NCBI GenBank assembly: GCA_002284615.2
Contig: MU069859.1
Location: 208,968-231,318 of the forward strand
Direction: 5' to 3'
Length of the DNA stretch: 22,351 nt
DNA from: Dunaliella salina
Lineage: Eukaryota > Chlorophyta > Chlorophyceae > Chlamydomonadales > Dunaliellaceae
A model generated the notes under the pieces. It searched no databases. It was not told the origin of the DNA and was given only the letters and a program-made list of their open reading frames with translations. The position numbers were made by a program, and so were the translations under genes. Positions 15,629 through 22,351 of the stretch are shown piece after piece; within the stretch, counting starts at the first letter, position 1; each line of letters opens with the position of its first letter.

Positions 15629-16640
15629 TCCGGGGGGTCGGTCAAAGCTGGGAGCTGCCAAAGTGTCTGGACTCGAGCGTCACTGCATGGCTTCGTCATC
15701 TGATGAGGCAGACCTGCTTCTTGTTGCACAAACCTTAAATCTTGACGTTGATGCCTCACCTCATCATGCCTCACATCGTCCAACCGGCTCAGATGCCACG
15801 TCATTTTTGAATTGTTCTCGCAGCTGAAGGGAGCATCGTCCTGCTGACCATAAGTTTTATATTATACAATAGAAAGGGCAAGTCGCAGAAGTCGGCTCCC
15901 CAAACGGTGCACCCTGTGCCTCTTGCATAGATTCCAGCTTTTCCCTGCCAAAATTAAGCAATTTTCTGGACCCTCACCCCCCCAGATATGCTCCTGATGA
16001 AATGCCTAATCATTGCTATAGGTCAGGTAAGTCAAAGGAGTGAATCCTGAGGACCCCATTCTGGCAGGGATTTGGACTGATTCCTGGTCCCCCAAACTGA
16101 GTATGCAGGGTTGCTCAGAAAGGTCAAATAAAGGTACTGCACACTCAGACTTGGCTGGTCCCACTGGGGCAAGAACTCAAACCTAGATGCCTGACCTGCC
16201 TATAAGTATCAAAAGGAGTGATCTGTAAGCACGCATGAGCGCCAGGGTTTAGGGTCACGCCATGGCCTGGCGTGCAGCTTGCGTCCAATGGACACAGGCT
16301 CCGTGGCTCTGCTTATATTTGAGCACAGCAGGTGTCTGCACCACAACTTTTTGAGGATGGCTCTGTCTCATGGACTCCCACCTACTCTACAGCTCAAACG
16401 CATATTGAAATCAGATAAATGGTTCGCCATCTCCTACAATGTTGATTTCGGTATGCAGGAGCTCGGGACTCCGGCAGAGCCTGTCTGATGCAAGGGCAGA
16501 GGACCTGCACTCTTGTGTCTGCCCTCTGCTCCTCCGTGTGCCAAGTGCAGTGCCTGTCTGTTCTGCAACGCCGGGCACAAGCCTATCTGTATGGTGCGAC
16601 AGCCGAGGAAATCTGAATGTGTGCTTCAATTTGCTTGCAG
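15626..16640. other. Gene B intron, no feature recognised
   Basis: About 1 kb with scattered short open frames only. No exon fits the phase-0 join between 14742 and 17252. Confidence 0.5.
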
Positions 16641-17290
16641 GTCAACGACAGCACCTGGCAGCCAGAGCTGGATCTGTCTTGGGCTCGGGATCCTGGCATG
16701 CCTATTGGCTGCATCAGTTGACAACCAAGCACTTCCGTCTGCCCACAGATCCACGACAGCACCTGGCAGCCAGAGCTGGATCTGTCTTGGGCTTGTGATC
16801 CTGGCTTGCCTATTGGCTGCATCAGTTGACAACCAACCACTTCCATCTGCCCGCAGGTCCACGACAGCACCTGGCAGCCAGAGCTGGATCTGTCTTGGGC
16901 TTGTGATCCTGGCATGCCTATTGGCTGCATCAGTTGACAACCAAGCACTTCCATCTTGGCTGGAGTGAACTCAGGACCTGCGCAACAACCTGTAAGCATA
17001 AAAAATCTTGCAAGCACTTCCATCTGCCTGCAGGTTCAGGGCAGCACCTGGCAGCCACAGCAGGATCTGTCTTGGACTCTCAAGATCCTAGCGCGCCTTT
17101 AGGCTGCATCAGTTGACAACCACACTTCCATCTGCCCACAGGTCCACGACAGCACTTGGCAGCCACGGCAGGATCTGTCTCGGACTTTCGGGATCCTGGC
17201 ATGCTTATCAGCTGAATCAGTTGCCAACCGCGCACTTCCATCTGCCCACAGGTCTACGACAGCACATGGCAGCCAGAGCAGGACCTGGAT
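16618..17290 (+). repeat. Six-fold tandem array of a 3' splice acceptor and exon start
   Basis: Exon-like starts lie at 16641, 16749, 16857, 17034, 17142 and 17252 (periods 108, 108, 177, 108, 110; the longer one contains an extra segment). Each is preceded by a variant of CTTCCATCTGCCCGCAG and opens with a variant of GTCCACGACAGCACCTGGCA. All six continue in phase 0 from the exon ending at 14742. The first three reach a common TGA after 26 codons (reading ...PIGCIS then stop). Only the sixth copy continues into a long coding exon. Confidence 0.9.
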
Positions 17291-17965
17291 GAGGTCGAAG
17301 CCAAGTCAGAGCCCCAGCTCACGATCACCCCCGAGGATACCGCTGCCGCAGCCCCCACCACCAAGGAGCTCACCATCAAGCAATTCCTGGCCCTGCATCA
17401 ACGCCTCAAGGCCAAAGTCATAGAAGCATCCGCCATCAGGTTGAGCAGTCGAGGCAGGACAGGGTCACCGGGCAGGCCTGCTGTGAGTGCTCCAGCCCGG
17501 CCCAAGTCCGCCGCTGCCAAGCCTGTCGCTGCTAGCCAGGGGGGGGCGCTGCATGCAGGCCCGGCACGTCGACGCCCCATGAGCGCGCATGCGCCTGGTG
17601 GAGCAAAGCTGGTGGAGCAAACTTGGGGGGGGGCACGCTCCTCTGAGTACACAGGAGGTGGCTTCCAGGGCAAGGAAGGGACCCGGGCAAAGCACGTGCC
17701 GGCCTCTCCCAAGCTGCAGCTGCATCAAAAACAGAGGGAGGAGGTTTTGTGTGTTTCGGTGCCGCACACGGTGCAGCAGGTCGGCCCTGCTGGCCGCTGC
17801 TTCGGCATGGAAGGTGGGGTTGAGGATCGCATGCTGGTAGGTGCGCCTCGCTCCCCTGGAAAGGCTGGCAGTACTGCGCAGGTGAAGGAAGAGCTTGAGG
17901 GTTTGGCTATCCAGTGCAAGGCAATATCCAGGAATATCGGCCTTTTAGGTGGGGTCATCTGTTGA
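17252..17965 (+). CDS. Gene B terminal exon (237 codons plus stop)
   Basis: The exon opens after TCTGCCCACAG (ending 17251) in phase 0 as VYDSTWQPEQDLDEVEAK and ends at TGA 17963-17965. Residues about 38-60 (TKELTIKQFLALHQRLKAKV) form a probable helix or coiled coil. RPxSA-like motifs follow (ARPKSAAAKP, RRRPMSAHAP), and near the end another helical segment (VKEELEGLAIQCKAISRNIG). A possible donor ATGCTG|GTAGGT at about 17837 could remove part of the tail. The acceptor is the last of a six-copy array, so upstream acceptors could give truncated isoforms. Confidence 0.72.
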   Translation, partial: VYDSTWQPEQDLDEVEAKSEPQLTITPEDTAAAAPTTKELTIKQFLALHQRLKAKVIEASAIRLSSRGRTGSPGRPAVSAPARPKSAAAKPVAASQGGALHAGPARRRPMSAHAPGGAKLVEQTWGGARSSEYTGGGFQGKEGTRAKHVPASPKLQLHQKQREEVLCVSVPHTVQQVGPAGRCFGMEGGVEDRMLVGAPRSPGKAGSTAQVKEELEGLAIQCKAISRNIGLLGGVIC

Positions 17966-18127
17966 GCACCATTCTTAAGCACCATCCTTGAAGGCTGATG
18001 CGCTCAAGAGGGGAGCAGAAAAACTGTCTGTTGGTGCCTACGTGAGTGGTACTTAATAGCTTGAGTCCCAGGACGTCTTGCCATGGCTTGCTTTATGCTT
18101 GAAGATGGCAAGACTGAGGGCTTAGAA

Positions 18128-18132
18128 TGTAA
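18128..18132 (+). terminator. Candidate polyadenylation signal TGTAA for gene B
   Basis: TGTAA lies 163 nt after the gene B stop. TGTAA is the usual polyadenylation signal in chlorophyte algae. The spacing suits a 3' UTR of roughly 180 nt. Confidence 0.45.
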
Positions 18133-19750
18133 TGCTTATGGCCCTTTCATCCCCCTTGAATTGCAAATGTATATTGGGTGAGTATGAACGACTTACCCAG
18201 TGAAATTTTTATGGGTGCATGTTCTCGCTGTCATCTTGCACAACTTTCCCCTCTTTCGATTTCAAGTATTCCTCATGTGCCCCATTTGGCATTTCCCTTG
18301 CTCAAGTTCTTAAGTCTCCTCCTAATTGGGAGCTCAGGAGCTGTTTTCTTTGTACCCTTTTTCTCCTCTGCGGGTGGCAACATAATTATCATTAATTATT
18401 GATTGTTATTCATTATTCACCACAGTGATTGCCTTTGGACAGCTATGAGTCATTCCATATAATTCAAGTGAAATGGTGCCATACTTGATGCATGCAGCCA
18501 ATTTTGTACCATTGTCACTTTTTTCTCCTTCACCTTGAAGGATTCAAGACGCCCTGTTCAACTTTGCAGCTTGGAGTTCGAATTTAAACTTGAAAGAGAT
18601 ATTTTGCAGCGAGCGTCAAAGGGCTGCGTCCAGAACCAAAAGTTTGTCTGGTAGGTCCGTGGCAGAGTAAGTTGTACAATTGGAAGCAATGAAGAAAAGA
18701 AGGACTTCTTCGGCAGGAAAACGTCCTGCCATCAATCCATGTGAAGCGGTCATCCAGCGCCAGTGCATGCTGCCCGGATCTCTGGCTGAGCAGCCACTGG
18801 TGAAACAATCACAACCAGCTGTCAAGGTTGGCAATCACTGAGCTTCTTGAAAAAAAAAAACTTGAAGAAAGAGCTCGTGGGCCATGACACCATACATTCC
18901 CTTCACCAAGAGGTAGAAAATTAATGTGAATTTTGAGGGAGACAAAAGCAGCGCCCTACTCTTGATCTCACCAGGCCGGAAATACCAATAGCTTGGTAAA
19001 GGACGCCTGGTGCTGGCGAGGTAGGAGAAGGAGTCTACGCTAGGTGAAAGCCAGTGTGCATATTGGTTAGACCCAACAGTTGGCCCTGGAATTGAGGGTG
19101 AGCCCCACCTATTCAAGTCAAGAGAAAGAGAAGCACAGATTCTGATTCTGTAGTCTACTCCAGCAAGTTAGCCTCCACGCAGAAAACTCGAGAGACCCTG
19201 ACCAGCAACGACAAGTCCCATCTCCTAGCCACAGAGAGCTATCCAACATTTCAGCATGGGCCCCTGCGCACGAGGGGAGCCAACTCCCAGGACCACAGTG
19301 GCAGCTTCCTCTTGACGCCCTCGTGCCACAAACCAGCTCAATGCCGCTGCTACTCCACTGGTGCCGCTGTGAAAGTTTGCAGTGCATGGCATGCAAAGCG
19401 TTTTCCGGGGTGGCGGCCACAAGGAGGCACCCCACGCTGGAATTTCCATGCCTCCCATCATTTCCCCATCATGGCCCCCATCATGGCCCCCATGCAGGCT
19501 GTGAGAACACTCCTTGCGTCAATCAAAAAATAAGGAAAACAACGCAGGCAATGAAAAGGCTCTCCACATCAATTAAAGAAAAGAGGATACCTAAAGCCAA
19601 GGCACCGCATATCCACCCGGCAAAGAGAAGATGAGAAAAGAAAAATCAGTAAAGGAAAAGGGAACACATTGGCTCAAAAGGCCGTTGAGTGTTGTCCTTG
19701 CCTTTGCGAGATTCCTGCACTAGCAAAATGTAAGATCCAGGGTCTCCTGC
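18133..19750. other. AT-richer region without a supported gene
   Basis: Short open frames (60-105 codons) occur on both strands. The minus strand between 19435 and 18600 has three consecutive frames (105, 93 and 74 codons) that could be a decayed transposon, but no motif is recognisable. An A12 run lies at about 18849. Confidence 0.4.
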
Positions 19751-19763
19751 TAGCCATTCTTCT

Positions 19764-20448
19764 TGCTTTACAGGGTCTCCAGATTCCTGAGCACTCAACA
19801 AATGGAATCCTCCCTGCCTATGTTTCCCCTTGCTGTTTCATTGGCAAACAAATTTCACGGCTTTCTTTGGTGTAAGGCTGACAATGCTGACTCTGCTTGC
19901 TATTGAAGGTCTTCAGTCTTTCAGCTATCACCTTGCCCTCTAATTGCTGGACCTGTCTTCTCCTTCTCCCTGTCATACTTCTCTCAGTCTGAACTTCGTG
20001 GTGGGGGGGTCATACGGTCTATGAACTTATGTGGCACCATTTTGTTAATTGATATAGTGAGGACTTCCCTGCTTACATACTTTTCTCTTCTTTTCTCTCC
20101 CTTTTTTTTCACAGTGAATTCAAATTCAACTTAAAGTTGCCATTTTGCTTTTTAAAATTTCCACTGTCTACGATGCCCCCTTTGTGGGGATCTGACAGTG
20201 CCCCCACATTCCATCCGATGGAAATGCTGAGGCATTTGAATATTCCACCATGTCAAATACATGGTAACTAAGCGCCACAATATTGACAGCAGAATCTCTC
20301 AAGGTATCAGCACAGGCCATCTTAGGGCAGGCCTTGCCTTCGTGGTTATTGGCAGCGCAGATTGTCTTGCTTTACAGGACCCTCAGATTCCTGAGCACTC
20401 AATAAAACCCTACCTAAATATATTTCCCCTCATTGTTTCCCTGACAGA
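19764..20448. repeat. Diverged direct repeat, two copies about 603 bp apart
   Basis: TCTTGCTTTACAGG...CAGATTCCTGAGCACTCAA occurs at about 19766 and 20369. Similarity continues for some 80 bp through ATTTCCCCT and TGTTT. The copies encode similar peptides (LALQ..QIPEHS) in their own frames, so they may be relics of a duplicated coding or transposon segment. Confidence 0.6.
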
Positions 20449-21998
20449 GAAAGGATCACTTCTTGTCGTGATCAGTTGTTCCAAACAAAGAGTGCCAAGG
20501 ACCACCCCCAGTATCCATTGAGAAGTGCCTGGGGGCGCAGAGGAAACAGGGAGCACTCAGCGCCAGCCACAGCGACTCTACCTACTTCCGAGATTCATTA
20601 CCCGAGTCAGCTCTTCCAGGACAGAGGCGCATCCATCTTGTGGGCGGAAAATACAGAGGAGACACTGGCCCAAAAATCAGCTTGATGCTTCCAAGCAGCA
20701 GTACTGTGATCTATGTCGCCACCTCTCAAGGGCCTCAGCTCAAGTCGCCCTCCATACAATCCTTTAGGTGTGGATGGGGCCATCTACACTTCTCACATGC
20801 AGGAGACTGTCAAAGGGCTTGGTCCTGACACTTACAAGGCCACCAAGCTTGCACTGAGGCTTCATGCTCACTCTGTCCAGTGTGCTTACAGATTTACAAT
20901 GGGATTTAAGCCTTTAGCCATAAAAGTTTGGTTGTTTTTCGGCTCTGTGTTGAACTAGAAAAAACTGTGCAAGGAAGAACTCTGCAAACATCTGAAGTAC
21001 GCCTGCATCGTTAATACAATAAAAAAGTATATTCCCATGCACACTTTCTTAACTCACAAGCACCAGACCAGCTCTTGAGAGGACTAATCTCAACTCTTAT
21101 CAGCAAGATCAGGCACTGGTTGTAACCCGCCTGGTCCTCAATAACTTTTTTCTTTCTACTTGATGAAAAAATACAGGTGCCTAGGCCCTCGGTATCTTCT
21201 GCTCCTTAACTGATGTGGGGGGTGTTTTCACTGCCTACGTAACTTTCCTTCTTCTTTCTCTTCTAGACCTTCCTTGGCCTGTCGGTTTTGATCTTTCCCT
21301 AACCTGCCTTTTGACCCCTGCTCCCTTGCCACTTCCCTAGTCCCTTGGGCATTAGTATATTGTATGTCTGCACACATTTTGCAAAAGAAGAATCAACAAA
21401 TGTGTCCCAAGACAGGCTGGGATTAGGAACAAGTAGCCGGAGGCTTTGTTTGCGCTAAAGCTCTGGACCAGTAAAGAGTTGGCTGAATATTTACAAACAA
21501 AGAATTACGACGTGAAAAATATATGCTGGGCCCAGTTAAAAACAAAAATTGAGCCTACCCTAAGCCTTCCTTTCCTTGCTTGTTGACACAAATTTCCCAG
21601 GACTGAGCAGCCCAAAATTGCACAATGGAAAAGCACATGCATGCACATATACACAACGCGCACACTCTTGCTGCTACATGGAAAGATTATTTGAATTCTC
21701 TTGACCTCATCGCTCATAAATGGACGTCAACCAATTTCCACAGCATCCAAATCCTCAATAGGCAGCCTCAACTTTGGAGGGCTCCAACACCTTCCGATCT
21801 TCTTTGCGCGTTGGGCTGCGCATCTGATAAATGCATAGCATTTTCCCGCTCTTTGGGCTGCAAAAAGAGGCAACATACGTGCATTGAGTGAGCAAGCATA
21901 TAAAAACATGCAAAGTGTCAAATGTTCTCAAGTTGCAGAAAGCAGAACGCAGGGGGGCTTCACTGTAACTTACATTTAGGATTTGACAGTGTAAGGAT
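20449..21998. other. No supported gene
   Basis: Several frames of 60-90 codons lie on both strands. One (20713-20958, plus) includes MQETVKGLGPDTYKATKLAL, which looks protein-like but has no recognised motif and no splice sites that extend it. TTTTCTTTCT-type pyrimidine runs occur near 21140 and 21250. Confidence 0.4.
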
Positions 21999-22070
21999 AA
22001 GAAGCAATAGCTCATCCAGCTGTGGAGCTCTCCTCCAAAAGCTGCACAGCTAGATGAGGTATTGCTTTTT
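21999..22070. repeat. Inverted repeat, 26-bp arms and 20-nt loop
   Basis: The arm 21999-22024 (AAGAAGCAATAGCTCATCCA...) pairs with 22045-22070 with about three mismatches in 26, leaving a 20-nt loop (22025-22044). It could be a small fold-back or MITE-like element, or an RNA hairpin. It overlaps a possible second minus-strand exon (22041-21974) that would continue the exon at 22150 in phase (C then FWRRAPQLDELLLL). Confidence 0.7.
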
Positions 22071-22149
22071 GGACCCAGTCAAGCAATGCTTGGCTGTAAC
22101 AATGTACAGCCTAGCACAAGAAGCGCACCCATCTGATTGCATGACTCAC

Positions 22150-22276
22150 TTGAATAGCACCACATCCAGTCCCTCCACAGTGTAGGCCCCCTGCTGCTCA
22201 GGCTTCACATCCTCAGCTCCACCCTGGAATGTTGACCTGCTGGGGCTCTCCCTGCCTGGGGTCCCCTCTAGGGGCC
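22150..22276 (-). CDS. Gene C exon (about 41 codons), gene continues beyond the window
   Basis: Minus-strand exon from the acceptor AAGGCAGCAG (cag at 22279-22277) to the strong donor TCAA|GTGAGT (GT at 22149-22148). It enters with two bases of a split codon and leaves in phase 2. The product PLEGTPGRESPSRSTFQG then EDVKPEQQGAYTVEGLDVVL and F looks genuine, with a Ser/Gly-rich start and a beta-strand-like end. The 5' part of the gene lies beyond the right edge, past the (TG)n tract. The family is not recognised. Confidence 0.6.
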
Positions 22277-22288
22277 CTGCTGCCTTGG

Positions 22289-22290
<2 letters not shown>

Positions 22291-22351
<61 letters not shown>
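22291..22351. repeat. (TG)n microsatellite at the window end
   Basis: A pure TG tract runs to the last base. On the strand of gene C it reads (CA)n and ends 14 nt before the exon acceptor. Confidence 0.95.

Noticed and set aside
20261..20521. A tyrosine-recombinase remnant (HLRAG ... IPEHS)
   Set aside because: The HxxR spacing is wrong and no other catalytic residue is visible; too weak to call.

Overview
The window is eukaryotic nuclear DNA, most likely from a green alga of the Chlamydomonas/Dunaliella type. The grounds are: genes broken into many short exons with GT..AG introns and mostly phase-0 junctions; long (CA)n/(TG)n tracts in introns; proteins rich in Ala, Ser, Pro and Gln; moderate GC; and a TGTAA motif (the usual green-algal polyadenylation signal) 163 nt after one stop codon. 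The genus is an inference only. There are no prokaryotic-style genes, no rRNA and no clear tRNA.

Left part (1-2521): about 860 bp without a recognisable gene, then a gag-only LTR retrotransposon. It sits between two copies of the 5-bp target duplication GAACT (862-866 and 2517-2521). It encodes an intact 265-aa Gag with a CCHC zinc knuckle and no pol. It has a 218-bp 3' LTR (TGTAAC...GTTACA) with a polypurine tract before it, but the 5' LTR is reduced to its first nine bases. Between gag and the polypurine tract is an array of 17 copies of the 13-mer GCTCTGTGTGAGC, each able to fold as a small hairpin. The spacers between copies vary while the 13-mer does not.

Middle part (about 4190-17965): two divergently transcribed, intron-rich genes. 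Gene A (minus strand) is reconstructed from exons between 8085 and 4721, with an uncertain 3' end reaching 4191. Gene B (plus strand) runs from about 8483 to the stop at 17965. It encodes a large, mostly disordered protein with a coding minisatellite, repeated RPxSA-like motifs and two possible helical segments near the C-terminus. I recognise no family for either. Exon joins were checked by reading phase. Two single-N joins (7111 and 13383), both in CA/GT tracts, interrupt the models and may be assembly misjoins.

Right part (17966-22351): mostly non-coding or unrecognised, with diverged repeats. One convincing minus-strand exon (22276-22150) of a third gene lies beside the (TG)n tract at the window edge.

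The strongest unusual signals are: (1) the hairpin array in a gag-only retroelement, a candidate RNA packaging or cis-recognition array; (2) repeated tandem duplication of splice boundaries (donor arrays in gene A, a six-fold acceptor array in gene B), which resembles intron growth or gain by duplication of AG|GT segments; and (3) sense-strand (CA)n tracts lying 14-46 nt upstream of several 3' splice sites.
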